Counted from the stretch's first letter, positions 42,272 through 51,988 are shown. The stretch: DNA of 64,000 nt from Mariniphaga sp041686935 (GCA_041686935.1 JAWLCW010000004.1:62001-126000); one strand, 5' to 3'. Notes: generated by a model from the letters alone, not told the origin. Numbers and translations are program-made.

Positions 42272-42937
42272 TTAAGCCTGAAATAAAGATTCCAGTAAAT
42301 CGCGTGTTTTTTCGTTATAAACTCCGTCTATGGGCAAATTCGGAAGGCGGGTTTGAAGTTCCTTAACTCCCGATTCGGTTTTTGGACCAAAATCTCCGTC
42401 GGAGGTGCCAACGTCAATATTCAGAAGTTTCAGCGCATCCTGAAGTGCAACCACATCTTGCCCCCGGCTTCCCCTTTTTAATACCGGATTGGGAATTACC
42501 AAAGATTTTACGGGTGCCAGCCGCTGATAAGCCAATACGGTATTAAGCCGGTAGGCCGAAACGGAAACCCTGTTCCCCTGGTTTCCTCCAAGACAATATA
42601 CACGTTTTTTATCGTGTGACACGCCCAGGAAAAATCCAACATGGCCCTTCCATGATTCGGGACTTTCCCTCCAAAATACAACAATGTCTCCAGGTTCGGG
42701 CGTAGTTACACGTGTACCTACATTCAGCCATGAGCGGGCATTTGGTTTTCCCGAGTGCTGAAGGCCGGCTTTCCACGCAACCCAGTTAACAAATGTACTG
42801 CACCAGGGAATTTCATCGCTGGTAACGCCTTTTATTCCGGTGTCACTGGCATATTTCAAAATTTGAGGATTATGTTGGTCCCCCTCAATCTCTTCGGTAC
42901 CCAACTCATTAAATGCAATTTTCAAAAGTGCTTCCAT
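42272..42937 (-). CDS. TIGR02594-type NlpC/CHAP-like amidase with C-terminal peptidoglycan-binding domain
   Basis: 221 residues without a signal peptide. Residues ~1-140 follow the TIGR02594 pattern with Cys46 in DEIPWCSTFVNW and His99 in WKGHVGFFLG as the cysteine-protease-like pair, and GNQGNRVSVSAY after it. Residues ~155-218 are a PG_binding_1 domain (KRGSRGQDVVALQDAL, DGDFGPKTESGVKELQ, DGVYNEKTRDLLESL). It should cut cell-wall peptide bonds. Lack of an export signal implies lysis, a contractile system or another carrier; two further signal-less proteins lie upstream on the same strand. Confidence 0.82.
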   Translation of the reverse strand: MEALLKIAFNELGTEEIEGDQHNPQILKYASDTGIKGVTSDEIPWCSTFVNWVAWKAGLQHSGKPNARSWLNVGTRVTTPEPGDIVVFWRESPESWKGHVGFFLGVSHDKKRVYCLGGNQGNRVSVSAYRLNTVLAYQRLAPVKSLVIPNPVLKRGSRGQDVVALQDALKLLNIDVGTSDGDFGPKTESGVKELQTRLPNLPIDGVYNEKTRDLLESLFQA

Positions 42938-42993
42938 TCTAATAATTTTTTATGTTTAACTTAATTTTTTACTGTTCACGAAAATGAGGCTTA

Positions 42994-44565
42994 TCAGCCA
43001 TACAAAAATTTATGGGGATTGTCACTTGCAATCAATTCGAAATCTTTACCAAAAGCTTCCTTAAAATCGGTGAAATACTGTTGCATGGTAGGACCAAAAA
43101 ACTGCGCTAGGAAAAAGTCTGACCCATATAGAATTTTTGATTTTTCGTAGTCTGAAAGTTTATCAAAAAAACTTCTTTTTACTGTTTTTAACTCTTCTTT
43201 GATAGAGAAAGTCAATTTTTGATCTTCGGGCGAAGAAATGATAATTCCTTCAGAAAAACATGAAAGATCGGTGAATGCATTTTGATAAGCCGGATTTTTT
43301 ATAATATCGAAAATAGCTTTTGACCAGTTGTCGATTAATCCGGCCCGGTACATGGCATTCCAAACTTTTCCTCTTTCAGTTGTTGTCAGGTTTTCTTTTA
43401 AAACCATTTTTTTTCTGCGCATTTTATATGCTTTTGTAATCACCTTTTTATCTTCCTCGGATAAATGAAGCAACGAATCTTCAAAAATTTCGGCATCAAT
43501 ACTTTTTCTGCTGATGGTATAATTAACATACTCCTTTATTTGGCCACTGCCGCCAAAGTGTGCAAAATTTATTTTCAAATTAGGGTATTTTTGCAAAACA
43601 AGTTCCCATAATTTCGGATGATTAAGTATTCTGGCCCTTTCGGCAATGGCCTCGCTGGCTTTTAGACTGAAAAATTTGTTTTCGAAAGTTATTCGTTTGT
43701 TTATTTCAAGTACGGCATTATTTAGGTTAACATGGCCCCGAACCATAAGAACAGTTGACAAACAAGCAAATCCTGCATTGGAATTATGTACGGTTATGGG
43801 TATTTTGCCGGCTTCACACCAGGCATAAATTCCGGTTTGTTCATCTGTTCCCATTAAAACCGGATCGGTAGGTGAATAACCAGCGGGAGCATAAATTTTC
43901 ACCCCTGAAAATTTTTTATTTTCGCCGCCAACTTTTTCTTTCAGCAATGCCAGCAGGTTTACACCTCCTCTGTATTCCCTGCGCGGATCGATACTGAAAA
44001 ACGGCTTGATCGTTTCATATTTATCCGATAAGAATTCCAGGTCTGTAATCTGTTGTTCATAGTTGGCATTGTCAAATATTTCAACATCTTTTTCCGATTT
44101 CTTTTCAAATTTTTTATTGAAATCTACAACCTTTTGCCTGATTTCTTCAATGGATTCTGCCATTTTCGGGTTTTTAAATTTTCGTTTCACTTTGCCCTTG
44201 ATAAACGGAATAACCAGTGTTGATAAAAGCCAAAGAATTCTTTTTATTCGTTTTCTGTACCTTTTATTTTTGTTTTCATTTCCGTCGTTATCGTCTGCAT
44301 AAGTTAAGTCGAACATCAATGGGGTAACCACTACCTTTCCCTTGTAAACTGAATCGAGCGTTTCAAAAACCATTTCGCTTGAATCCTTCGAAATATCTGA
44401 AAGGGTATTCTTAATCAATTCAATTTTATACTTCAGATTTTCCTCTGATATTTCATTTTCCAGCAAATCTTTTATGGTAAGCAGTGATTGAACGATGTTA
44501 ACCAGACGCCGGATGACCACATCTTTGTTAAAAACATGGCAATGAATGTCGTAAATAGGTTTCAT
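42994..44565 (-). CDS. Amidohydrolase-superfamily protein
   Basis: 523 residues, no signal peptide. The N terminus has the metal pair in YDIHCHVF, later KIPITVHNSN and LKINFAHFGG (metal or catalytic histidines) and ILYGSDFFL with the Asp of the last strand, ending DNPHKFLYG as amidohydrolase_2 proteins often do. About 140 residues after the first motif form a Lys/Glu-rich helical insertion (with IKRILWLLSTLVIPF hydrophobic). The reaction cannot be named. It lies between the amidase and calpain-like genes, with a strong terminator-like hairpin on its upstream side. Confidence 0.75.
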   Translation of the reverse strand: MKPIYDIHCHVFNKDVVIRRLVNIVQSLLTIKDLLENEISEENLKYKIELIKNTLSDISKDSSEMVFETLDSVYKGKVVVTPLMFDLTYADDNDGNENKNKRYRKRIKRILWLLSTLVIPFIKGKVKRKFKNPKMAESIEEIRQKVVDFNKKFEKKSEKDVEIFDNANYEQQITDLEFLSDKYETIKPFFSIDPRREYRGGVNLLALLKEKVGGENKKFSGVKIYAPAGYSPTDPVLMGTDEQTGIYAWCEAGKIPITVHNSNAGFACLSTVLMVRGHVNLNNAVLEINKRITFENKFFSLKASEAIAERARILNHPKLWELVLQKYPNLKINFAHFGGSGQIKEYVNYTISRKSIDAEIFEDSLLHLSEEDKKVITKAYKMRRKKMVLKENLTTTERGKVWNAMYRAGLIDNWSKAIFDIIKNPAYQNAFTDLSCFSEGIIISSPEDQKLTFSIKEELKTVKRSFFDKLSDYEKSKILYGSDFFLAQFFGPTMQQYFTDFKEAFGKDFELIASDNPHKFLYG

Positions 44566-44599
44566 TTAATTTGGTTTTAAATTTTTTATTCAAAAATCA

Positions 44600-44629
44600 G
44601 GGGATGGAGCTTTAGTTCGATCCATCCCC
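44600..44629 (-). terminator. Terminator-like hairpin after the calpain-like gene
   Basis: GGGGATGGA (44600-44608) and TCCATCCCC (44621-44629) form a 9-bp G/C-rich stem around a 12-nt loop. On the minus strand it follows the calpain-like stop codon by 14 bp and is trailed by TGATTTTTG; on the plus strand it is trailed by eight Ts, so it may work both ways. It probably separates or attenuates transcription between the calpain-like gene and the amidohydrolase gene. Confidence 0.75.
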
Positions 44630-44643
44630 GTTTTTTTTAAGAA

Positions 44644-45948
44644 TTACTTGGCAACACCAAGGCCTGCAAACAGATTTTGAAATGAATTGGCTTCAATGGC
44701 AAAAACGCCGTCATTGCCAATCATGTTTATTGGTCTCCAGAAACTCTTGTCGAAAAAGGATAGAACGCCCTGGTATGTGTTCATGCCGGCAGGTTCGGTT
44801 ACCCCCCATGGGTTACGAAGTACAATGTATTTTTTATTGTTTTTGAAAGCCCAGCCCAAAACAGTGTAGGCATGGTTTCCAACCACATTGGTGCCGGTGT
44901 AATCCTTGCTCGAACCATACGTCCATGCCGTCATGGGATGAATGGTTTTATAACTCATCGAATTCTCACGAACAATGGTGTAAAGCTGATCGCCTGTTCT
45001 GCTGGCTGTGTTGTAGTAGTATGGCGTTTTGTTGTTAAGTTGGGCAGTGGCTTTAACCGGGTCGCCAAATGCCGTTTTGGTAATGTCAGGTTTGTCAGAA
45101 TTGGTTTTTAAAATCCATTTGGCAAACGCCTTTTCGTAAAGAGCAGGATAAATTTCGCCTGCATCCCTCGACCGGCAATAAATTGGAAGGTTGTTAGAGG
45201 TGCGCACCAGCGTATTGTCTGTAACCTCAATCATTTTTGTAGGTGCGTCTTTTCCTCCGCCCTTTGAATAAAACTGAATGGCATTCACCCGGTCAGTTTC
45301 GCCTGTGCCCGTTGCACGGTTCCGGTGAACAATCCGGTAAGGATCGGCCCAGGCAATGGCTGAAACCGCTGCAATAAAATAACAGTTGCCAATGGCTCCC
45401 TGAACCGGATCAGAAAATTCGATTACATCTTTGAAAAAATCTCCCGTGTCTTTCCAAACAGCGTTTTCTGGGGTCCAGTCACCCGATGATGCAGCTTTTC
45501 CTAAAAGAATTGCTGCAAGCGGTTTGCTTAACAGTGTTTTTGAAAGCGTATGATCCATTTGTGGGAGATCAAGTTTCAGGTTCAGTACACCACGTGTTAA
45601 CACGCCCGAGCGGATTTTTGTGGTATTTAAACTTTTCACTCCAAGCTTTTTTAGCTCGCCCAGATTGGCAATCCCTGATACATCTGGTGTTTCCTGATCG
45701 TTATCGCCCCTGATGGTAATTGCAGACGCGACAACCGGTTCAGCCATGTTTTTGTCATTCAGTTTTAATCCGGCATAAATAGGCGAATTAAACTTCATGT
45801 CAAACAGCTCATTGTAATCCGTTTCAAGAGCGTCCTCCATTACTTCAATGGATTCTTTTTTTGTCCAATCTATTTTTCTGCCAACTAACGCTTCGGTCAG
45901 GGCATAGGGGTTGATGGCACCCACATTCAAATTTGTTACTTTGTCCAT
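44644..45948 (-). CDS. Calpain-like (C2 family) cysteine protease
   Basis: 434 residues without a signal peptide. The papain-like triad is complete: Cys189 in AIGNCYFIAAVSAIA, His359 in VVGNHAYTVLGW and Asn379 in VLRNPWG; IYPALYEKAFAKW (near 267) is the usual calpain helix. No calcium-binding penta-EF domain follows. The first ~160 residues have no recognised domain. Bacterial calpains are sporadic and their substrates unknown. It heads the minus-strand run calpain / amidohydrolase / amidase. Confidence 0.88.
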   Translation of the reverse strand: MDKVTNLNVGAINPYALTEALVGRKIDWTKKESIEVMEDALETDYNELFDMKFNSPIYAGLKLNDKNMAEPVVASAITIRGDNDQETPDVSGIANLGELKKLGVKSLNTTKIRSGVLTRGVLNLKLDLPQMDHTLSKTLLSKPLAAILLGKAASSGDWTPENAVWKDTGDFFKDVIEFSDPVQGAIGNCYFIAAVSAIAWADPYRIVHRNRATGTGETDRVNAIQFYSKGGGKDAPTKMIEVTDNTLVRTSNNLPIYCRSRDAGEIYPALYEKAFAKWILKTNSDKPDITKTAFGDPVKATAQLNNKTPYYYNTASRTGDQLYTIVRENSMSYKTIHPMTAWTYGSSKDYTGTNVVGNHAYTVLGWAFKNNKKYIVLRNPWGVTEPAGMNTYQGVLSFFDKSFWRPINMIGNDGVFAIEANSFQNLFAGLGVAK

Positions 45949-46347
45949 TTTCTTTTGATTTTAATGATTGTGATTTATTAGAATTTATTCTGCCGGAAAT
46001 TTTCTCTTCAGGCAGTGTGAAAATGCTTTGAATAATAAAATGAGTACAAATGCAAAAATCAACTGTATAGTTGATTAGGGACAACTTGATTAAGTTACTC
46101 ATAAATACATTAATTAAAAATTTTGTGTGCGATAAACCCCGGCCTGTTACAAATGGTTTCAGATGGATGAAGAGAATGGTAATACAAGTTACGATACTTT
46201 ATTGAAAGATAGTGTTCGCAGAATAAATTTTTTTTATACATCGTTTTTAATTTAATGGAGCAACAATTTAAGACATTTTTGTCTTAAAAGCAATATGCCA
46301 TTAAATTTTTTTTGAGGGCCTTTCTTTAAGAAAATAAACTGAAAGTT
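45949..46347. other. 399-bp gap, mostly without recognisable content
   Basis: A/T-rich intergenic stretch between the calpain-like gene and the DUF1080 gene. It contains the hairpin ATCAAC-TGTATA-GTTGAT near 46052-46069, a tiny 30-codon frame at 46163-46255 on the plus strand with no clear ribosome site, and a second hairpin at 46267-46288. No tRNA or RNA family was recognised. It must hold the promoter for the calpain-like gene. Confidence 0.5.
46267..46288 (-). terminator. Hairpin TTTAAGACA / TGTCTTAAA
   Basis: A perfect 9-bp stem with a TTTT loop 60 bp past the end of the DUF1080 gene on the minus strand, and in an A/T-rich context. It is weakly G/C, so a terminator or operator dyad are both possible. 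Confidence 0.4.
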
Positions 46348-47166
46348 TTAAGGTTTGCTATGAGGAAGGGGGATGAGTTCTATTTTCCGGAAGAAAATTT
46401 CAGCTGCTTCCGACTGAATCTGAATTTTGCCCCTTTGGGGTTTTACGTTGGTTGCTTCATTTACTACAACTCCGTTTAATATGAAGGTGAGTTTATCGCC
46501 ATCGGCGATACATTCAAGGGTATTCCATTCGCCAACCGGATGTTCAACATCTTTTTCCCCTCTGAAATCCAGTACATCTTTCCAGTCCGGATCCCGGTTA
46601 AACCAGTTGATGCGGCCTGAGTTGACTGTTACTTTTTTTCCGCCGGGTTGAAAAACAAACGAATTGCCCTGTTTTTCATCTGCTACAGTACAGGTAACAC
46701 TAAAATTTTCTGTTCCGTCGCCAACCACAATAATATCGCCGGTTCCGCCTTCAATAATCTGACATTCGATGGAGTGCATCCATATTCCACCCGAAGCTCC
46801 GTCTTCACCAATTGAATGAAGCAAAATACCGCAGTCGCGGGCATTGTTCAGCCGGGGCTCAAAGGTTTTTTTGCCCCATTTGAACTCGGTAATTAAACGG
46901 TAATTTTCATATTCTTCATTTGTAGTAATGCAGCCCCACTCTTCTCCCGAAATCCGAATCATTCCATCTTTTACGGTAAAAACATTTTTCGGATCGTAAT
47001 TTTTTCCGCTGTGTTGCAAAAAAGTGTACCAGCCATCGAGGTTTTTGCCGTTGAAGAGTTTATTTTTTTCTGATTCTTTTTGTTGGATAGACTTTGTGTT
47101 GTTTTCTCCGGACTGAAGTCCTGTCAGAAAAAGAATGCCGGTAATAAAAATTATAGTTTTTAGCAT
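46348..47166 (-). CDS. DUF1080 (3-keto-glycoside hydrolase-like) exported protein
   Basis: 272 residues with a signal peptide (TIIFITGILFLTGLQSG). The single DUF1080 jelly roll begins KLFNGKNLDGWYTFLQHSGK and contains VFTVKDGMIRISGEEWGCITT, YRLITEFKWGKKTF, NARDCGILLHSIGEDG, IECQIIEGGTGDI and a C-terminal LTFILNGVVVNEATNVKPQRGKI-type strand pair. Proteins of this family hydrolyse 3-keto-glycosides in the periplasm of Bacteroidota. It stands alone on the minus strand, divergent from a receptor gene, and is unlike the fused copy at 34561. Confidence 0.88.
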   Translation of the reverse strand: MLKTIIFITGILFLTGLQSGENNTKSIQQKESEKNKLFNGKNLDGWYTFLQHSGKNYDPKNVFTVKDGMIRISGEEWGCITTNEEYENYRLITEFKWGKKTFEPRLNNARDCGILLHSIGEDGASGGIWMHSIECQIIEGGTGDIIVVGDGTENFSVTCTVADEKQGNSFVFQPGGKKVTVNSGRINWFNRDPDWKDVLDFRGEKDVEHPVGEWNTLECIADGDKLTFILNGVVVNEATNVKPQRGKIQIQSEAAEIFFRKIELIPLPHSKP

Positions 47167-47285
47167 GGATAAAATTTTCTAACAAATGTATTCATTTTAA
47201 TTGATGGTAATTTATTGTTTTATCAACAATTCGACGTAAATTGATACAAAAAGGTATTTTATTGTTCTATTTAATAATCACAATT

Positions 47286-49721
47286 ATGAGTTTTATTTTC
47301 CAACCAGGCAGGCAATTATGGTTTATTATATTCATTAGTTTGTTCCCCGCAAGAATGTATGCACAAATTCAGGGTTCCGTCAGGGATAGCTTGAATCAGC
47401 CGGTTTCTTTCGCCAATGTGCTTTTGCTTAACCAAAATGATTCTTCGGTGGTATCCGGGGTAATGGCTACGGAAGAAGGCACTTACAGTTTTACCAGTTT
47501 TAAGCCCGGAACTTATATGATTGGCATAAGTCTGATTGGCTACAAGTCTGCTTTTTCTCCGCCATTTATTATAAAAACTTCAAATGATCACTTCCACAAC
47601 GAACCCGTTTTTGTTGAAGGGGATTCACACCAGTTACAGGATGTAAATGTGGTGGTAAAAAAGCCCATTTACGAATTGAAAATTGACCGTATGGTGGTGA
47701 ATGTGGAAAATAGTATCACATCTGCAGGAAACACTGCACTTGAGGTTTTGGAAAAATCGCCCGGGGTAATTGTAAACCGGCAAAACAACAGCATTTCCAT
47801 TTCGGGGAAAGGGGGTGTAATGATAATGATTGATGGAAAACAAAACCGGATGCCGGTTGAAGCCGCCGTCCAGATGTTGGGTTCAATGAATGCAGACAAT
47901 GTTAAACGGATAGAAATTATAACTACCCCGCCGGCAAAATACGATGCAGAGGGCGATGCCGGGATTATTAACATCGTATTGAAAAAAAATGAAGCATTTG
48001 GAACCAACGGATCATTTACACTTGGCGCCGGCGTGGCCACCCGCGAAAAAATGAATGGCGGCCTGAATTTAAACCACCATGTGGACAAGGTTAATTATTT
48101 TGGTTCGTACAGCGCAAACTTCGACAATGTGCGCCAGAGTACCGAAGGGATCCGCAGGTTAATTCAATCTGGTGCAGTGATAGAATCAGAAGCCATAAAT
48201 AAGCGTGAAGCATTGCTGCTTTTTCAAAATGTCAGGATGGGGTTCGATTATACCATCAGCAGTAAAACCATTTTAAGTTTTTTAGGTACCGGGTATATTA
48301 GGGACTGGGAAATGGATGCACTAACTGCAATTTTATACTCGCAGGATCAGGTAACAACCAGCCGATCCAATCTCACCACTTTCGAATTAAACAAATGGAT
48401 TCACGGCATGGGAAATATAAATCTTCAGCACCACTTTCAGGAAGAAGAAATCCTGGATTTTAATTTTGATTATTTGAACTATTACAACAGAAATCCATCG
48501 AATTACACGGTAGAAAATCTGGATAATACCGGGCTGCCGGAATCAGGAGAAATCATTGAAGTGGCAAAAATCACTCCCATTAACATATTTGTTGGAGCGT
48601 TGGATTATTCCAATCAGTTGAATTCGAAAATAAAAATTGAAGCCGGAGTAAAAGGAACACTTACAAATTTTAAAAATGATGTTGGCGTTCGGTATTTCAA
48701 TTCCGGGAGCTGGAATTACGACCCCGAATTGACCAATAACTATTCTCTGAATGAAAATATAAGCGCCGCATATTCCACAGTTAGTTTTAGTTTGAATGAC
48801 AAAACAAGCATAGTGGCCGGATTGCGCTACGAATACATGAATTCGGTGCTGGATTCGGAAACTGAAAAAGGGATACTGGACCTGCATTACGGTGAATTTT
48901 TCCCAACATTTTATTTTTCTCAAAAATTAAACGATAACAACACACTGCAGTTTGCTTACAGCAGAAGGATCGATCGTCCTACATTTAATCAACTGGCCCC
49001 GTTTATCATTTTTATTACTCCGGAAACTTTTCTTTCAGGCAACGAAAACCTGTTGCCGGCATTCAGCAACATTTTAAAAACCGATTACCAGTTTAAATCG
49101 CTGATGTTGTCTTTGAGTTATACCGATACCAAAGATGCCATTGCAGGTTTTCAGCCCCGCCAAAGTGATGATGAAACCAGGCAGTACCTGATTTCCCGGA
49201 ACCTGGACAATGCCAAAACATTTTCGGTGATGTTGGCTTTGCCGGTAACTGTTACCAAATGGTGGCAAATGCAAAACAATTTCAACTGGGTAAAACAAAA
49301 ACTGGTAACCGATTACGATGCGGTGGATATAGATGTTTCACTCTCGAATTACAGGATAAATTCAAGCCAGAGTTTTAGTTTAAGCGAACATATTTCTACT
49401 GAAATATCCGGGTTTTACCAGTCGCGTTCACTGTTGGGGATTTACGAAATGAGACCGTTCGGCAGCCTTAATTTAGGTTTTTTGTGGCGGTTGAAAAATG
49501 GAAACAGCCGGTTTAACCTGAACGTTAGCGATGTGTTGAAAACCAGTATTTTTCGACTGGAAGCAAATGTGCCGGAGTTGAATATAGATAACCGGATGAA
49601 ATTGGATTTTGAGTCACGTATTTTGAGGTTAACCTTTTCACACAATTTTGGCACCACAGCCATAAAAGCCAGAACCCGGAACACAGCCTCGGAAGAGGAA
49701 CGAAGAAGGATAACCAATTAA
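47286..49721 (+). CDS. TonB-dependent-receptor-like outer-membrane barrel protein with carboxypeptidase-regulatory domain
   Basis: 811 residues from the ATG at 47286 (preferred over a TTG at 47241), with a signal peptide ending FPARMYAQ. A carboxypeptidase-regulatory-like domain (~17-100: IQGSVRDSLNQPVSFANVLLL, KPGTYMIGISLIGYKS) precedes a plug-like domain (~110-210: LEVLEKSPGVIVNRQNNSISI, GVMIMIDGKQNRMPVEA, RIEIITTPPAKYDAEGDAGII) and a barrel of the OMP_b-brl_3 type. These act in outer-membrane uptake or assembly; a TonB box is not evident. The substrate is unknown. Divergent from the DUF1080 gene. Confidence 0.88.
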   Translation: MSFIFQPGRQLWFIIFISLFPARMYAQIQGSVRDSLNQPVSFANVLLLNQNDSSVVSGVMATEEGTYSFTSFKPGTYMIGISLIGYKSAFSPPFIIKTSNDHFHNEPVFVEGDSHQLQDVNVVVKKPIYELKIDRMVVNVENSITSAGNTALEVLEKSPGVIVNRQNNSISISGKGGVMIMIDGKQNRMPVEAAVQMLGSMNADNVKRIEIITTPPAKYDAEGDAGIINIVLKKNEAFGTNGSFTLGAGVATREKMNGGLNLNHHVDKVNYFGSYSANFDNVRQSTEGIRRLIQSGAVIESEAINKREALLLFQNVRMGFDYTISSKTILSFLGTGYIRDWEMDALTAILYSQDQVTTSRSNLTTFELNKWIHGMGNINLQHHFQEEEILDFNFDYLNYYNRNPSNYTVENLDNTGLPESGEIIEVAKITPINIFVGALDYSNQLNSKIKIEAGVKGTLTNFKNDVGVRYFNSGSWNYDPELTNNYSLNENISAAYSTVSFSLNDKTSIVAGLRYEYMNSVLDSETEKGILDLHYGEFFPTFYFSQKLNDNNTLQFAYSRRIDRPTFNQLAPFIIFITPETFLSGNENLLPAFSNILKTDYQFKSLMLSLSYTDTKDAIAGFQPRQSDDETRQYLISRNLDNAKTFSVMLALPVTVTKWWQMQNNFNWVKQKLVTDYDAVDIDVSLSNYRINSSQSFSLSEHISTEISGFYQSRSLLGIYEMRPFGSLNLGFLWRLKNGNSRFNLNVSDVLKTSIFRLEANVPELNIDNRMKLDFESRILRLTFSHNFGTTAIKARTRNTASEEERRRITN

Positions 49722-49785
49722 AAAGTTATCATTTAGAAATTCGCTATTTAATTTTGACTGAAAATCAACAAATTAGTTAAAAAAA

Positions 49786-51132
49786 TTAGAGTAGAATCAC
49801 ACTCATTCCAAAAACTGCAGCCATTGAGGTAACTCCCTGAATCAATGTCGCGATAGTATGTGTTTTGTATCCGGTTTTCACATCCATCCCGGAAAATTGG
49901 GTAACCACCCAAAAAAAGCTGTCGTTGGCGTGGGAGATGGTCATAGCGCCGGCGCCGGTTGCCATAACTGCCAGTACTTTGCCGTTCAGCGAATCGAGCC
50001 CGATGGTTGAAAGCAGCGGGGCAATAAGTGCCGAAGTAGCCACCAAAGCCACGGTGGATGAACCCTGCGCTGTTTTAAAAGCCGCTGCGATAATAAACGG
50101 CAGAAAAATACCCAGGTGGTATCCGGCCAGCATATTCCCAATGGTTTCGCCAATTTGTGTTTCTTTCAGAATGGTACCGAAAGCGCCGCCCGCTCCAGTG
50201 ATGAGTAAGATGGGTGCGGCTGCTGAAATACCATCGCCAATCCAGCCGGTGAGGGTTTCTTTGTTAAAAACCGGAAAAAGCAAAAATGAAAGCAGAAATC
50301 CAATTAATAAAGCGTTTACCGGTTGGCCGGTAAAATCGAGAAAATTAAAAAAGAAACCAGTTCCGAAAGGTTTGACGGGATAGGTAGCTATCGACCGCAA
50401 CGCAATTAAAACTATCGGAAGCAAAATGGGCAATAGCGATTTGGTTGCAGACGGAAGTTTAATGTTCTCCGAAATATTTTGAGTGGATGTTTCGGTGTCT
50501 TCGCTGGTTGTATATTTTTTCCCGGCATACGATGCCCAGAAATAACCGGCAAGCAGAGCCACCAGAGCAACAGCAAGCCCAAAAAGAATTACAAGCCCCA
50601 ACTGATCATCCAGACCCAAATTTCCAGCCGCAGCAATGGGGCCGGGTGTTGGCGGAACAAATGTATGCGTAGCGTAAAGTCCGGTGGCCAGCGCAATAGA
50701 AAGCGTCACCGAAGGTTTTTTGGTTTGGTGCACCAGCGATTTTTTCAGCGAGGAAAGAATCACATAAGCCGAATCGCAGAATACCGGTATGGAAACGATG
50801 TAGCCAATTAACGACATGGCCAGCGCCGGATACCGTTTGCCCACCAGCTTTAAAACCAGTTCGGCCAGTTTAATGGCGGCATTCGATTTTTCCAGAATGG
50901 TTCCAGTAATGGTTCCCAGAACAATCACAATTCCAATGTAGGTCATAATGTCTCCAAAACCACGGGCAATAAAACCGGCAATGTTTTCAATGGGTAACCC
51001 GGCCAGCGCCCCGGCCAGGTAAGATGCCAGCAACAATACCACAAACGGATGAAGTTTTAGCCGGGTGGTTCCCAGAATAATGAACAATACGGAAATAACC
51101 AGTACAAAAATGAGCCAAAGTCCTTCGGGCAT
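49786..51132 (-). CDS. GntP-family gluconate/organic-acid permease
   Basis: 448 residues with about twelve transmembrane helices, typical length for GntP. Characteristic segments are LLASYLAGALAGLPIENIAGFIARGFGDIM, GTITGTILEKSNAAIKLAELVL, HTFVPPTPGPIAAAGNLG and SHANDSFFWVVTQFSG. The family carries gluconate, glycerate or related acids with protons into the cytosol. The exported Nif3-like gene is 10 bp upstream on the same strand, so they may share a transcript. Confidence 0.92.
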   Translation of the reverse strand: MPEGLWLIFVLVISVLFIILGTTRLKLHPFVVLLLASYLAGALAGLPIENIAGFIARGFGDIMTYIGIVIVLGTITGTILEKSNAAIKLAELVLKLVGKRYPALAMSLIGYIVSIPVFCDSAYVILSSLKKSLVHQTKKPSVTLSIALATGLYATHTFVPPTPGPIAAAGNLGLDDQLGLVILFGLAVALVALLAGYFWASYAGKKYTTSEDTETSTQNISENIKLPSATKSLLPILLPIVLIALRSIATYPVKPFGTGFFFNFLDFTGQPVNALLIGFLLSFLLFPVFNKETLTGWIGDGISAAAPILLITGAGGAFGTILKETQIGETIGNMLAGYHLGIFLPFIIAAAFKTAQGSSTVALVATSALIAPLLSTIGLDSLNGKVLAVMATGAGAMTISHANDSFFWVVTQFSGMDVKTGYKTHTIATLIQGVTSMAAVFGMSVILL

Positions 51133-51142
51133 GGTTCAACTT

Positions 51143-51988
51143 TTAAAAAGTTATAAAATTGGGTTTGTTTTCAATAAAATGAACGGGAACTTCAGCAACA
51201 AACTCCCGGAGCCATTCGGCGCAATATTCCATTCCGGCTTCCTCCGATTTGATGTGCCCCAGAAAAATAACCGCCTTATTTTTATTTTGCTGAAACGCAT
51301 CGTTGGCATAAAGGTAAGTTTCCCATTCATTGGCTTCCCCGGCGATTAAAACCTCCACATCTTCGTTTCGAAGCATTTGAATTTGCCGTTGGCCGCCTGG
51401 CGCGCCCGCCATAAATGCCAGTTTCGTGAACTTCATATCAGGATTGCCGATTACCCGGATGCTTTCCATTCCAAATTTTTGTTTAAGCTCATTTACATAA
51501 TTTTTTACCGTTTTTTCAGGAATCCGGAAAAAAGTTTGCGAGCCATTCACGACATAGATGTTCAATCCAAGTTTTCGTATCATGCCAACAGAAATTCCAT
51601 CCGGTTCAGTCATGTGAATATGGTCGTGAAACCGGAAAATCACCAGCTCGTTTTTTTCAATAAATTCCTTTTTTTCCAAAAAAACAGGGTCGTTTTGAAA
51701 AGATTCGGTTTGGTCTGCATGATTGTAGAATACCGGCTCGTGAGTGATTATGAAATTACAACCCAAATCAACCGCATGCCTCAAAACCTGCATGTCTGCA
51801 AACATGCAAACGGCAATTCCGGTAAGTTCAGTTTGAGGATCTCCGGCTTTAAACGTATCGACGGTTTGGTCTGCCCAGGTACAGGTCACTTGTTTTTTAA
51901 TTCGGATTACAATATCTTCCGGCGTTATTTGGCCAAAGGAAAAGAGTGGCGCTAAAAGGAACAATACAGCAAAAATTCTCGTTTTCAT
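51143..51988 (-). CDS. Exported Nif3-like dinuclear-metal protein
   Basis: 281 residues. A clear signal peptide (IFAVLFLLAPLFSFGQ) precedes a Nif3-like fold: VDTFKAGDPQTELTGIAVC, GCNFIITHEPVFYNH with the His pair, FRFHDHIHM and FLGHIKSEEAGMEYCAEWL. Nif3/YbgI-type proteins bind two metal ions and are usually cytosolic; some act as GTP cyclohydrolases IB-like or as hydrolases, most have no known reaction. Export is the unusual point. Upstream of the GntP permease on the same strand. Confidence 0.8.
   Translation of the reverse strand: MKTRIFAVLFLLAPLFSFGQITPEDIVIRIKKQVTCTWADQTVDTFKAGDPQTELTGIAVCMFADMQVLRHAVDLGCNFIITHEPVFYNHADQTESFQNDPVFLEKKEFIEKNELVIFRFHDHIHMTEPDGISVGMIRKLGLNIYVVNGSQTFFRIPEKTVKNYVNELKQKFGMESIRVIGNPDMKFTKLAFMAGAPGGQRQIQMLRNEDVEVLIAGEANEWETYLYANDAFQQNKNKAVIFLGHIKSEEAGMEYCAEWLREFVAEVPVHFIENKPNFITF

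Noticed and set aside
46163..46255. A 30-codon plus-strand frame beginning MDEENGNTSYDTLL
   Set aside because: No ribosome-binding site, no family match and only a short length; kept as part of the intergenic description.
49722..49785. TTAGTTAAAAAAATTAG as a fifth copy of the TetR palindrome
   Set aside because: Only short A/T-rich similarity; the GTTAGT and ACTAAC half sites are not both present and there is no promoter next to it.
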